Below are positions 41,786-50,708 of a DNA stretch of 64,000 nucleotides, piece by piece (within the stretch, counting starts at the first letter, position 1; each line of letters begins with the position of its first letter). This DNA is from Mesonia sediminis. GTDB lineage: Bacteria > Bacteroidota > Bacteroidia > Flavobacteriales > Flavobacteriaceae. Below the pieces are notes generated by a model. It was given only the letters and a program-made list of their open reading frames with translations, did not search any database and was not told where the DNA came from. Location of the stretch: assembly GCF_042684705.1 (NCBI RefSeq), contig NZ_JBHULZ010000023.1:124001-188000 (forward strand). Direction: 5' to 3'. The translations under genes were made by a program, and so were the position numbers.

Positions 41786-42706
41786 TTAATTTCCACAAGT
41801 AACGCTCACATTATCTATAGAAATTAATTCATCATCCTCATTGTTCTGCACCCGTACCCTAATAATTAAACTACTCCCTACTAAATTACTCACGCTAAGC
41901 GTTGTTGGAGCTATATTACCAATAAAAGTATGATTGGCGTTACCTTGCCCGTTATAATTAGGCACCTCAATAAAGGTTTGACCACCATTTAAAGAATATT
42001 CTACATCAACATAATCGTTGCCTCCTGTACAATTAAAATCATCGGTGTGGTTGGTATCATCATATTCTAGAGTGCTGGCTGAACTAATGTCTATACTAAA
42101 ACTTACATTAGCATAGCCCACAATATCAATTGCAGGTATGGTGGTATAGCGCAATGGCCCCCCAGTATCTCTAAAAGATAAGTATTTATCGCTAGAAGTA
42201 TCAACAACCTTAGCATAATCATCGGCATTAACTAGCGTTCCAGGATAGCTCGCTGTACTAGTACCAGCTGTAAAACTAGTTAACTCAAAATTAATAGTAG
42301 GATAATCACCACTGGCAGGGTCTGTACCAGTTATTCCAGTATTTAAAGTATAAGCTTGAAAATTTTCTGAAAACAAAGGTGTACCACCGCAAGTTTTGGT
42401 AAAGCATTGAATGTTATTCCACTCTCCTATTTTGGCATCATAAATTTGCCAGCAGAAGGTGTTGCTAATTTCATCGTGTACATACACCATTAAACCATCG
42501 TCACGCATAGTTTCAGCATCGACTCTAATATTATTTCTTTGAGTTAGGGTGACTACGGGTAACTTTAAACCGCCAAATGCCCCAGTGCTGTATTCTGCTT
42601 CTATATGCAGGGTACTAGCCGTAGAAGGATTATCGGTATTAAAACCTACTTGAGCCGTGGCAATATGGCACAATAAAAATATAAATATGTAATAAAAATT
42701 TTTCAT
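41786..42706 (-). CDS. Secreted protein sharing an N-terminal module with its neighbour
   Basis: This 306-residue protein has a signal peptide (MKNFYYIFIFLLCHIATAQ). Residues 20-105 form a module also found in the upstream gene: VGFNTDNPSTASTLHIEAE, GGLKLPVVTLTQRNNI, DDGLMVYVHDE, CWQIYDAKIGEWNNIQC. It recalls the repeated head units of tail-fibre-like surface proteins. The rest (about 110-306) is a beta-rich domain with Thr/Ser/Asn and VDVEYSLNGGQTFIEV and ending VSVTCGN, suggestive of a carbohydrate-binding sandwich. No type IX secretion C-terminal domain is visible. It is one base after the LTD protein stop. Confidence 0.75.
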   Translation of the reverse strand: MKNFYYIFIFLLCHIATAQVGFNTDNPSTASTLHIEAEYSTGAFGGLKLPVVTLTQRNNIRVDAETMRDDGLMVYVHDEISNTFCWQIYDAKIGEWNNIQCFTKTCGGTPLFSENFQAYTLNTGITGTDPASGDYPTINFELTSFTAGTSTASYPGTLVNADDYAKVVDTSSDKYLSFRDTGGPLRYTTIPAIDIVGYANVSFSIDISSASTLEYDDTNHTDDFNCTGGNDYVDVEYSLNGGQTFIEVPNYNGQGNANHTFIGNIAPTTLSVSNLVGSSLIIRVRVQNNEDDELISIDNVSVTCGN

Positions 42707-42707
42707 A

Positions 42708-43823
42708 TTAATAAGTGTGTGAACCTATACCTGATGCATCGTCTATAGAATAGCTATCAAAGTCATTACTGTCATAAGTCGTACTTGGACCAAAACCAGG
42801 TTTTCTTCGTAAAGTAACGTTCTGAGCAAAATTTGGATTAGGATTAGGGTCGTTTATTAATGAATCTGGACCTATAATATCAATTAAGGTATCCGTGCCT
42901 CCTGAGGAATAATACAATAAAACCGAATCATCACCATTAAAATCAAGATTACCTCGTTGATCGTCAACCTCTCCAGTTGCTAAAGTATTGTTTAAATTGG
43001 CAATAACAAAAACATCACCATCTATTATCGTGTTAGATGTTAGAGAAATTTTGCTATCGAGGGTACCATTATCTCTAAATATTCTAAGGTGATAATCACT
43101 TAAATCTACATCTTGCCCAGTGAAATTAGCAATTTCTATGATTTTATTATTGCTACTTCCTTCTACATATTCAGAAATAAACAAATCGCTGGCTACGCCG
43201 CCTTGGTTTTTAATAGGGCCACGTAATGGGGAATCTACAGGGCTACCAATAAGTTCTCCTGTTGAGGCAACAGGGGTTACGCGTACAAAGATAAATTTAC
43301 CTACATCTGCCGTTTGCAGGGTGTAGTCGTTAGCGTTTACCCCTAAAGATGTTGTATTGGTTCCTTGAGCATCATCGGCAATAAACCATTCAAAAGTGGT
43401 AGTTCCCTCTGCATCATTTTCAATATCACTATAAGTATAATTCGCCGTTAACTTTTGGGTGTCTTCAATTATACCTGAGATAAACACATTGCTCGCGGTG
43501 GGAGCATAGTTGGTTGGCATACAATAAACGTTTGCCCAACTGCCGTTAAATCCATCATAGATTTGTAAACAACGTTCATTTGTATTATTATCTACATAGT
43601 AAATAATCATTCCATCATCAGTAGGGCCGATTTTGTTTGAGATGTCATCACGCCCGCTTTTATCTACGGTAGGAATCAACAAGCCGCCATAATTTTTATT
43701 ATTGTAACTGCTTTTTATTTCAAGTGCAGCCGCCGGGCTTGGACTATCGGTATTAATTCCTATTTGTGCAAAACTTGCCAAAGCCAGCAGATTGCACAAA
43801 ATAAAGGGTAGTATTTTTTTCAT
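42708..43823 (-). CDS. Secreted protein with Ig-like and lamin-tail domains
   Basis: A 371-residue exported protein (signal MKKILPFILCNLLALASFAQ). Residues 21-105 are the same module as the neighbour (IGINTDSPSPAAALEIKSS, GGLLIPTVDKSGRDD, DDGMIIYYVD, CLQIYDGFNGSWANVYC). A domain with YTYSDIENDAEGTTTFEWF (about 125-200) looks Ig-like, then a lamin-tail domain follows (about 212-330: FISEYVEGSSNNKIIEIANF, DVDLSDYHLRIF, DGDVFVIANL, DDSVLLYY). Lamin-tail domains occur in exported nucleases and adhesins; no nuclease residues are evident here. First of two genes spaced by 1 base. Confidence 0.78.
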   Translation of the reverse strand: MKKILPFILCNLLALASFAQIGINTDSPSPAAALEIKSSYNNKNYGGLLIPTVDKSGRDDISNKIGPTDDGMIIYYVDNNTNERCLQIYDGFNGSWANVYCMPTNYAPTASNVFISGIIEDTQKLTANYTYSDIENDAEGTTTFEWFIADDAQGTNTTSLGVNANDYTLQTADVGKFIFVRVTPVASTGELIGSPVDSPLRGPIKNQGGVASDLFISEYVEGSSNNKIIEIANFTGQDVDLSDYHLRIFRDNGTLDSKISLTSNTIIDGDVFVIANLNNTLATGEVDDQRGNLDFNGDDSVLLYYSSGGTDTLIDIIGPDSLINDPNPNPNFAQNVTLRRKPGFGPSTTYDSNDFDSYSIDDASGIGSHTY

Positions 43824-43893
43824 AAATCCTGAATTACAGCTGTAAAGATATAAATTTTATTAATTAATAAACAAAATGCCTCTTGCTAAGCGG

Positions 43894-45198
43894 TTATTTC
43901 TTATAATGGTCATCCCAATTTTTTACAAAGGGACGGTCTTTTAATTTTCCTACTGCTTTGGCTACTAGCATAGAAACCGAAGCATCTCCAGTCACATTTA
44001 CCGTTGTTCTGCACATGTCTAAGGGTCGATCTACCGCAAAAATAAGCGCTAAGCCAGCTTCTGGAATACCCGCTTGAGCCAATACAATCACCAGCATAAC
44101 CATACCAGCACCCGGTACCGCAGCCGAGCCAATTGATGCCAAAGTAGCGGTAGCAATTATGCCTAATTGGGCACCCAAACTTAAATCCATACCAAAAGCT
44201 TGTGCAATAAAAACAGCCGCAACGGCTTGGTATAAGCTAGTACCATCCATATTAATGGTAGCTCCTATAGGCAAAACAAAACTACTCACCTCTTTTTCAA
44301 CTCCTAAGTGCTCTTCTACCCTCTCCATAGTTACCGGTAAGGTTGCCGCGCTAGAACTGGTTGAAAATGCCAATAATTGTGCAGGTGAGATGCCATCTAC
44401 AAAAAACTTAGGCGAGCGTTTGGTGAATAACCAAACAATGAGGATATAAAAACAGATCATAAGCAATAAACCTAAAATTACCGTGAGCGTATACATACCC
44501 AATGCAGCAAATAAATCGGTACTAGGTGACTCGACTACCAAGGCTGCTAATAGCGCAAAAACTCCATAGGGAGCAAAAAGCATAATAATATCTATCATTT
44601 TAAGAATCACCTCATTAAATCCGTCAAAGAAATCTTTCACGGGTTGCGCTTGTTTTTCAGGAATTAAAATGAGTCCGATACCAAAAAAGATGGCAAAGAA
44701 AATAACCTGCAGCATATTTTCATTCTTCCCGGCTGCACCTACGATGTTAGAGGGTACAATATCTTCAAGAGCTTGCAACGGACCCGCTTCTTTTTGTTTT
44801 TGTGCGTCTTTACGTTTTAATTCGGCATCGCCATCATAATTGGCAATCAATTCTTCTCGCGTTTCTTCGGTGATGCTATGACCGGGCTTAATTAAATTCA
44901 CTGCACCCAAACCTATACTTACCGCTATAACCGTGGTTAACACATAGGTTAAAATAGTACGCAAGCCCATTTGGGAGAGTTTTGATATATCTTTCAAATC
45001 TGATACTCCTTTAATCAGAGAAGCTAATATTAAGGGTACCGCAATTAGTTTCAAAGCATTGATAAAAATGTTTCCAAAAGGTTTTATCCAATCCTGTATA
45101 AAAGTGGGTCCCCAACTAAAATTACTAAGTACTAAGGCAAAAAGCACACCGGCTACCATACCGATAATAATTTGCCAATGCAGTGCAAGTTTTTTCAT
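43894..45198 (-). CDS. Dicarboxylate/amino acid:cation symporter (DAACS)
   Basis: The 434-residue inner-membrane protein belongs to the glutamate/aspartate/C4-dicarboxylate symporters. It has several hydrophobic segments and the two hairpin signatures: AFSTSSSAATLPVTMERVEE (first hairpin, Ser-rich), INMDGTSLYQAVAAVF, and GAAVPGAGMVMLV-like second hairpin (SAAVPGAGMVMLVIVL). Asp in the cation site is in VDRPLDMCRTTVNVTGDA. It imports acidic amino acids or dicarboxylates with Na+ or H+. It follows aroC by 13 bases and should share its promoter. Confidence 0.93.
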   Translation of the reverse strand: MKKLALHWQIIIGMVAGVLFALVLSNFSWGPTFIQDWIKPFGNIFINALKLIAVPLILASLIKGVSDLKDISKLSQMGLRTILTYVLTTVIAVSIGLGAVNLIKPGHSITEETREELIANYDGDAELKRKDAQKQKEAGPLQALEDIVPSNIVGAAGKNENMLQVIFFAIFFGIGLILIPEKQAQPVKDFFDGFNEVILKMIDIIMLFAPYGVFALLAALVVESPSTDLFAALGMYTLTVILGLLLMICFYILIVWLFTKRSPKFFVDGISPAQLLAFSTSSSAATLPVTMERVEEHLGVEKEVSSFVLPIGATINMDGTSLYQAVAAVFIAQAFGMDLSLGAQLGIIATATLASIGSAAVPGAGMVMLVIVLAQAGIPEAGLALIFAVDRPLDMCRTTVNVTGDASVSMLVAKAVGKLKDRPFVKNWDDHYKK

Positions 45199-45211
45199 TA
45201 AATATCAATTA

Positions 45212-46273
45212 TTATTTAGTAAATCTTTTTTGTAACAAATCAAAATCGGCAACGACCAATGCTGCCATCGCTTCAACTATAGGAACTGCCCGTGGAACCA
45301 CACAAGGGTCGTGTCTACCTTTGCCTTGCATAACCACCGCTTTTTGGTTGGTGTCAACCGTGTTTTGTTTTTGCATAAGTGTGGCAACAGGTTTAAAAGC
45401 AACCCTAAAGTGAATGGGCATACCGTTGCTAATGCCACCTTGTACGCCGCCACTATAATTGGTTTGGGTACTTAAGTCGGTATTAAAAAGATCGTTGTGC
45501 TCTGAACCGCGCATAGTAGCCGCTGCAAAACCGCTTCCTATTTCAAAGCCTTTTACCGCATTGATTGATAGCATTGCTTTTCCCAGTTGAGCGTGCAGTT
45601 TATCAAAAACCGGTTCGCCTAACCCGGCCGGAAGTCCCTTAATTTCACAAGCCACAACACCCCCAATAGTATCTCCCTCTTTACGTATTTTTTTAATTAG
45701 ACGCTCCATCTCCATTGCTTTTTGAGCGTGAGGCACCCTTACCGGATTTTTTTCACGTTCCTCCCTATTTAGGCCTTCGTTTGCATCCAATTGAATGGAT
45801 CCTACCTGAGTGGTATAGGCAAAAAATGAGATGTTTTTTAAATACAACTTGGCGATAGCACCCCCTACCACACGACAAGCCGTTTCTCTGGCACTTGAGC
45901 GGCCTCCACCGCGATAATCGCGAATGCCATATTTTTTATCGTAGGTAAAATCAGCGTGACTGGGACGATAAACCGACTTTATATGATCGTAATCTTTTGA
46001 CTTCTGGTTGGTGTTGTAAATGACAAAACCGATAGGCGTACCAGTGGTTTTGCCCTCAAAAATACCCGAATAAAAATGTACTTTATCTTGTTCTTTGCGC
46101 TGGGTGGTTATGGCAGATTGACCAGGTTTGCGTCGGGCAAGTTCGTCTGCAATAAAATTTTCATCTATACTAACACCAGCAGGGCAACCCTCTAGAATAC
46201 CGCCAAGCGCCTCTCCGTGAGATTCGCCAAAAGTGGTCAATTTAAACAAGTTGCCAAAAGTATTTCCTGCCAT
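45212..46273 (-). CDS. aroC: Chorismate synthase
   Basis: AroC makes chorismate from EPSP, the last shikimate-pathway step; it needs reduced FMN. The 353-residue protein has all three signatures: GESHGEALGGILEG near the start, RPSHADFTYDKKYGIRDYRGGG (split: RPSHADFTYD, GIRDYRGGGRSSARET), and FAAATMRGSEHND. The ATG at 46273 follows an excellent promoter; an in-frame TTG upstream is ignored. The symporter gene starts 13 bases downstream. Cytosolic. Confidence 0.97.
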   Translation of the reverse strand: MAGNTFGNLFKLTTFGESHGEALGGILEGCPAGVSIDENFIADELARRKPGQSAITTQRKEQDKVHFYSGIFEGKTTGTPIGFVIYNTNQKSKDYDHIKSVYRPSHADFTYDKKYGIRDYRGGGRSSARETACRVVGGAIAKLYLKNISFFAYTTQVGSIQLDANEGLNREEREKNPVRVPHAQKAMEMERLIKKIRKEGDTIGGVVACEIKGLPAGLGEPVFDKLHAQLGKAMLSINAVKGFEIGSGFAAATMRGSEHNDLFNTDLSTQTNYSGGVQGGISNGMPIHFRVAFKPVATLMQKQNTVDTNQKAVVMQGKGRHDPCVVPRAVPIVEAMAALVVADFDLLQKRFTK

Positions 46274-46285
46274 AGTCAATTTTTA

Positions 46286-46316
46286 CAAATGTAATTTTTT
46301 AATGCCAAAATTCAAA
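46286..46316 (-). promoter_or_regulatory. Consensus promoter of aroC and the symporter
   Basis: On the minus strand TTTG (46316-46313), exactly 19 bases, then TACATTTG (46293-46286), 12 bases before the aroC ATG. Both elements and the spacing match the Bacteroidota consensus; it is the best promoter in the window. Confidence 0.75.
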
Positions 46317-46378
46317 CCTAAAATAATCTCATTCATTAAGAAGTGTTTACTACTAGGTGTTTATCGGTAAATTTTAAT

Positions 46379-46386
46379 TAAATTTG
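46379..46386 (+). promoter_or_regulatory. Candidate -7 element of the lipoprotein gene
   Basis: TAAATTTG, exact match, 20 bases before the ATG at 46407, divergent from aroC. Confidence 0.5.
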
Positions 46387-46406
46387 TACTTATAAAATAT
46401 AAAACG

Positions 46407-47222
46407 ATGCGATTAAAATTTGTTTTGATTGGTTTTTTAGGCCTAGCTTTAGCCGGTTGTTCTTCAGACGAGGATAACGTAAACGATGTAAATTCTGGAA
46501 ACTATTTTCCTTTATCCAATAATTATGTTTGGGAGTATGAAAATAAGGATACCGACGAAATTGCAGGCCTTGCCGAGAATAAAATTATAGAAGAATTAAC
46601 CGCTAATGCCTTAGGAGATAACCGTTTTGGCTTTACTTCTAGTTTAGAAGGCGATATCAATCAAGGTGTAGCCACTGGTATTTTAAGTCGAGGTACCTTA
46701 ACAAAATCAAACGGGCAATTGATTTATAATGGTAATTTTTCTTTTAACCCTGACGGATTAGACGCTGGTACTGATTTAAACATACCCATACAAAACCTAA
46801 TTATTTACGATAAAAACAAGTCTACAGGAGGCGTTTTATCAAGCGTTAAACAACAACTTGACCAAACTATTGTACTTGAAGGCTCTTCTGTACCGGTTAC
46901 AATTGATGTAGAATTAAAAACCATTCAAAATGCTTTTATCGACCAATTTAATGCCGGCGATATTACGTATGAGGATATCTTAAAGACATCTTTGGTGTTA
47001 GAATTGAAAATTGATGCCAATTTATTTATTCCCTTAAATATCTTACCCCAACAAGAGGTATTTACCCAAGTGAATTTCTTTGCAGAAGACATTGGTCTTA
47101 TTTTTAGCGAAAGCGATTTAAATTATAATTTTAGTGATGCTTTAGGACAAATAGCGCCTAATTTTCCTACTAGCGGATCACAAAGTTCTTCTCAAACTAT
47201 AGTGAACTATTACTTTAAGTAA
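46407..47222 (+). CDS. Hypothetical lipoprotein
   Basis: I do not recognise a named domain. The 271-residue protein has a textbook lipoprotein signal: MRLKFVLIGFLGLALAGC with lipobox L15-A16-G17-Cys18, then an acidic linker (SSDEDNVNDVNSG). The mature part contains YFPLSNNYVWEYENKD, a start seen in many flavobacterial lipoproteins, and alternating hydrophobic strands, so a beta-sandwich or lipocalin-like fold is likely. SSDED just after Cys may act as an export signal to the cell surface, as known for Bacteroidota lipoproteins. It is a single gene. Confidence 0.8.
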   Translation: MRLKFVLIGFLGLALAGCSSDEDNVNDVNSGNYFPLSNNYVWEYENKDTDEIAGLAENKIIEELTANALGDNRFGFTSSLEGDINQGVATGILSRGTLTKSNGQLIYNGNFSFNPDGLDAGTDLNIPIQNLIIYDKNKSTGGVLSSVKQQLDQTIVLEGSSVPVTIDVELKTIQNAFIDQFNAGDITYEDILKTSLVLELKIDANLFIPLNILPQQEVFTQVNFFAEDIGLIFSESDLNYNFSDALGQIAPNFPTSGSQSSSQTIVNYYFK

Positions 47223-47236
47223 AAACAAGTAGATTA

Positions 47237-50149
47237 TTATAAAAGAGCATTATAAAGCACCTCTATGGGGTGCTTTGCTTTTATAGGGCTGCAATGTTTA
47301 ATCTGTTCTCGGCAACTTGTACCATTAGCCACAATTAGGGTTTCTTTATCTAAATTTTTTAATTTTCCCATTAGGTTTTGCTCGGCCATTTTTAAACTTA
47401 TGGCATAATTTTCTTTTTCATAGCCAAATGAACCCGCCATGCCACAACATCCTGTAGCCATTAACTTTACGGAATAGTTTTTTGGTAAATTTAGTATTTT
47501 AAAGGTGTCTTGAGACTGTCCTAAAGCTTTTTGATGGCAATGCGTGTGAATCTTAATCGTCTTTTTTTCTTTAGAAAATGCAGTAGTCTTTATATGTCCT
47601 CTATCGATTTCTTTTGCCAGAAATTCCTCTAATAAAAAAGTTTTTAAGGCAAGTTTCTTAGCTTTTTTTTGATTAGGATGCAGTTTAATATACTCATCTC
47701 TAAAAGTTAAAATAGCACTTGGTTCTATACCCACTAATACTGCATTGTGAGGCATTATCTCTGTAAAGTGATTTACATTAAAAACGGCCAGTTTTTTGGC
47801 TTGCTTAAGAAAGCCCTTAGATAAAAATGCGCGTCCACTAGCTTTATGGGCAGTTACAACCACATCATAGCCTAATCTTTCCAATAATTTCAAAGCTGTA
47901 AAACCTATTGTAGGATCAAGCAAATCTGTAAATTCATCAATAAATAAATAAACAGGCGTTGGTTGTTGATTTGAAATTTGTTGCTTATGCCTATTTTTAA
48001 GCATTGCCCTTAGCGATTTCTTCGCAGTCAAAGGCAATTCCCGTTCAGGAGCGATTGCTAAACCTTTTTTTAAAAATTTTTGAAACCAACTAACTTGGAT
48101 AAACCAATTGAACGACTTGGAAGCTTTAAGCAATTTATGCTGATAAGCAAAAACATAATCTGATAAAGGTCTAGCATTGCTATTAAAATAATGAAACAAG
48201 GCCTCGCTTTTAAAGGTAGCCAAATCTACATTTGATGGACACTCTTTTTTACAGGCTTTACAACTAACGCATAAACTTAATACTTCTTTTACTGCCTTAT
48301 TGCTTAGCGGATTTTTTTTGTCTGGATAGGTCAATAACTCACGTAACAAATTGGCCCTTGCCCGGGTGGTATCTCGCTCGTTTTTGGTAGCCCGATAACT
48401 CGGGCACATTACTCCACCTGCTCCTATTCCCTTTCGGCAGTCACCACTACCATTACATTGCTCAACCTCTTTCAAAAATTCACGACCAAAATTGAACATT
48501 GTATGCAATTGAGCAGGTTTTGCCTGGGCAATATCATACCTTAAATTTTGCGTCATTGCTTTTGGCTGAATGATTTTATGCGGATTAAAGATATAATCTG
48601 GATCGAACCATTCTTTAACCTGTTGCAATAAATTCATTACTTGGGGTCCTAAAATTTCGGGTAAAAAAGGAGAACGCACTCTGCCGTCTCCGTGTTCACC
48701 ACTAAAGGAACCACGGTATCGCTTTACCAATAAGGCTACTTCACGGGTTATTTTTTCAAACAACACAATATCTTCTTTTTGCTTTAGATCTAATATTGGC
48801 CTTAAATGTAACTCCCCCGCTCCGGCATGAGCATAATAAACAGCTTGTTGCTGATATTTATTCATAATGGCAGTGAAGTCCTTAATATAGGAAGCTAGAT
48901 CGGTTAAGCGTACTGCTGTATCTTCAATACAAGCCACTGCCTTCTTATTTGATTTTAGATTAGCCAATAAACCTAAGCCCGCTTTTCGCAATTCAATTGC
49001 TTTAAGAATATCTTCGTTATATAAAACAGGCGAGGCATAAGCTCTTGTTTGTTGGTTAAGTTTTTCTTGTAAAACATTCAATTGCTTTTGAAGGCTTTCT
49101 GGTGAATCACTTCGCAGCTCACATAGCAATATGGCTCCAGGGTCACCTTGTATAAAAAATCTACTTGCTTGATAAGTTAGATGACCTTTTGTACAATCTA
49201 AAATAGTTTTATCCATCAACTCACACATGTACAAATTCGACTGCATGGTCGTTTCTACAGCCTCAAGCGCATCGGTCACATTATAGAAATGTACTGCCAG
49301 CAGAGCCTCATTAGCGGGAGGTAAATTATCTAAAGCCAATTCAGCTTCCAAAATAAAAGCTAAAGTACCCTCGCTACCACAAATTAATTTAGCTAAATTA
49401 AATGATTCACCCTTTTCATTAAAAGGCTTTTGATTCAATAGGATATCGAGAGCATATCCCGTATTACGCCTGTGAATTTCAGGATGGGGATAAACTTCCC
49501 GAATATTTTTTTGGTTATTTGAATTTTGTAATAAACTTAATATTTGTCGATATAAATTACCCTCCCAAGTCTGGTCCTGTTGCAGGTGTTGGAGCTCGGT
49601 AACATTTTTTGATGTTAAACGAATCACTTGTCCAGTATGTAAAACTACCTTTAATGCAATCAGTTTATCGCGTGTGGTACCATATTGAATAGAGGTGGTA
49701 CCACTACTATTATTACCAATCATTCCGGCTATTGTACAGCGGTTGGAGGTACTTGTATTTGGACCAAAAAAAAGTTGATACGGTTTTAAAAGCTGATTCA
49801 ATTCATCTCGCACTACCCCACCCTGCACCACGGCTTTTTTTTGTTCAGCGTTGATTTTTATGACGCGATTAAGGTATCGGGAACAGTCAATTACTATGCC
49901 TTTTCCTGTTGTTTGACCTGCTAAGGATGTACCTGCAGCACGAGGTATTACCGCAATTTTATTTTTTTGCGCAAATTTAATCAGTAAAACTACATCGGCA
50001 TCGCTTTTAGGAAAAGCCACAGCCAATGGAATTTCTCTATATACAGAGGCATCGGTAGCATATATTTTTTTGTATAAATCACCAGTATAAATTTCACCTT
50101 CTAAGGAATCTTGCAAAACTAACAATTGTGATTTTTTTAAACTTTTCAT
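47237..50149 (-). CDS. FAD/Fe-S D-2-hydroxyacid dehydrogenase (YdiJ-like)
   Basis: This 970-residue protein joins an FAD_binding_4 domain (PRAAGTSLAGQTTG; NRCTIAGMIGNNSSG), an FAD-oxidase C domain (YYAHAGAGELHLRP, FSGEHGDGRVRSPFL), two Fe-S motifs (CNGSGDCRKG...CPSYRATK; CVSCKACKKECPSN) and a C-terminal domain with one clear CCG motif (TGCCGMAGSFGYE). That is the layout of E. coli YdiJ, which oxidises D-2-hydroxyglutarate. D-lactate or D-2-hydroxyglutarate is the likely substrate here, with electrons entering the respiratory chain. The ATG at 50149 is used; a TTG three codons upstream is possible. It has a promoter abutting that of the opposite gene. Confidence 0.9.
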   Translation of the reverse strand: MKSLKKSQLLVLQDSLEGEIYTGDLYKKIYATDASVYREIPLAVAFPKSDADVVLLIKFAQKNKIAVIPRAAGTSLAGQTTGKGIVIDCSRYLNRVIKINAEQKKAVVQGGVVRDELNQLLKPYQLFFGPNTSTSNRCTIAGMIGNNSSGTTSIQYGTTRDKLIALKVVLHTGQVIRLTSKNVTELQHLQQDQTWEGNLYRQILSLLQNSNNQKNIREVYPHPEIHRRNTGYALDILLNQKPFNEKGESFNLAKLICGSEGTLAFILEAELALDNLPPANEALLAVHFYNVTDALEAVETTMQSNLYMCELMDKTILDCTKGHLTYQASRFFIQGDPGAILLCELRSDSPESLQKQLNVLQEKLNQQTRAYASPVLYNEDILKAIELRKAGLGLLANLKSNKKAVACIEDTAVRLTDLASYIKDFTAIMNKYQQQAVYYAHAGAGELHLRPILDLKQKEDIVLFEKITREVALLVKRYRGSFSGEHGDGRVRSPFLPEILGPQVMNLLQQVKEWFDPDYIFNPHKIIQPKAMTQNLRYDIAQAKPAQLHTMFNFGREFLKEVEQCNGSGDCRKGIGAGGVMCPSYRATKNERDTTRARANLLRELLTYPDKKNPLSNKAVKEVLSLCVSCKACKKECPSNVDLATFKSEALFHYFNSNARPLSDYVFAYQHKLLKASKSFNWFIQVSWFQKFLKKGLAIAPERELPLTAKKSLRAMLKNRHKQQISNQQPTPVYLFIDEFTDLLDPTIGFTALKLLERLGYDVVVTAHKASGRAFLSKGFLKQAKKLAVFNVNHFTEIMPHNAVLVGIEPSAILTFRDEYIKLHPNQKKAKKLALKTFLLEEFLAKEIDRGHIKTTAFSKEKKTIKIHTHCHQKALGQSQDTFKILNLPKNYSVKLMATGCCGMAGSFGYEKENYAISLKMAEQNLMGKLKNLDKETLIVANGTSCREQIKHCSPIKAKHPIEVLYNALL
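47254..47276 (+). terminator. Possible terminator hairpin for the lipoprotein gene
   Basis: AAAGCACC and GGTGCTTT flank a short loop inside the 3' end of the convergent FAD/Fe-S gene. The T tract after it is interrupted, so this is weak. Confidence 0.3.
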
Positions 50150-50166
50150 ATGTCCCAAGTATTAGC

Positions 50167-50174
50167 CAAATATA
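50167..50174 (-). promoter_or_regulatory. Candidate -7 element of the FAD/Fe-S dehydrogenase gene (half of a palindrome)
   Basis: TATATTTG on the minus strand, 17 bases before the ATG at 50149. It abuts the plus-strand TATATTTG (50175-50182) with no spacer, and together they form a perfect 16-bp palindrome. Confidence 0.5.
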
Positions 50175-50182
50175 TATATTTG
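50175..50182 (+). promoter_or_regulatory. Candidate -7 element of the small beta-barrel gene (half of a palindrome)
   Basis: TATATTTG, 13 bases before the ATG at 50196; mirror image of the element at 50167-50174. Confidence 0.5.
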
Positions 50183-50195
50183 AATAAAAAAAAGT

Positions 50196-50708
50196 ATGAT
50201 ACGATTCGTTTTCTCTGGAATTCTTTTAATGATTCTTTCATTTACAGGTCTTAATGCCCAGAATAGCGGTTTAATCGCTGAAAATGCTCTAGGTCTTCGT
50301 TTAGGTGGCGGCGACGGGTTTGGTGCTGAAATAAGTTATCAAAGACAAATTGGTTCACCAAATAACAGGCTTGAAGCCGACTTGGGTTGGAGAAATGATA
50401 GCTATTTTGATGCTTTTAAACTAACCGGTTTATACCAATGGGTTTGGAATATTGAAGGCGGGTTCAACTGGTATGCTGGTGTAGGTGGTGGCTTAGGCAG
50501 CGTAGAAGATAATCGCTATTTCAAAAATGGTTACCGCCCAAACGATGGCATGTTTCTATTTGTAGCTGGTGATATAGGCATTGAATACAACTTTGATATC
50601 CCTTTAATGCTTTCGCTAGATTTTAGACCTGAGATAGGTTTTAATGACTACGATGTATTGAACAATTTTATTCCGGATATCGCTTTAGGCGTACGTTACC
50701 AATTTTAA
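50196..50708 (+). CDS. Small outer-membrane beta-barrel protein
   Basis: The 170-residue protein has a signal peptide (MIRFVFSGILLMILSFTGLNAQ) and alternating hydrophobic/polar strands (AEISYQRQI, RLEADLGWRN, GFNWYAGVGGGLGS, MLSLDFRPEIGF), and ends in GVRYQF, the terminal aromatic expected of an outer-membrane barrel. The size suggests eight strands, as in the OmpA/OmpX/OmpW-like groups. No ligand or partner is known. Its last bases overlap the bshA stop on the other strand. Confidence 0.8.
   Translation: MIRFVFSGILLMILSFTGLNAQNSGLIAENALGLRLGGGDGFGAEISYQRQIGSPNNRLEADLGWRNDSYFDAFKLTGLYQWVWNIEGGFNWYAGVGGGLGSVEDNRYFKNGYRPNDGMFLFVAGDIGIEYNFDIPLMLSLDFRPEIGFNDYDVLNNFIPDIALGVRYQF

Noticed and set aside
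42708..43823. Secreted nuclease based on the lamin-tail domain
   Set aside because: No nuclease motif accompanies the lamin-tail domain, which also occurs in non-enzymatic surface proteins.
50171..50180. TA repeat as a phase-variation microsatellite
   Set aside because: Only five TA units, and the flanks make it better explained as two abutting -7 elements; slippage cannot be excluded but is not supported.
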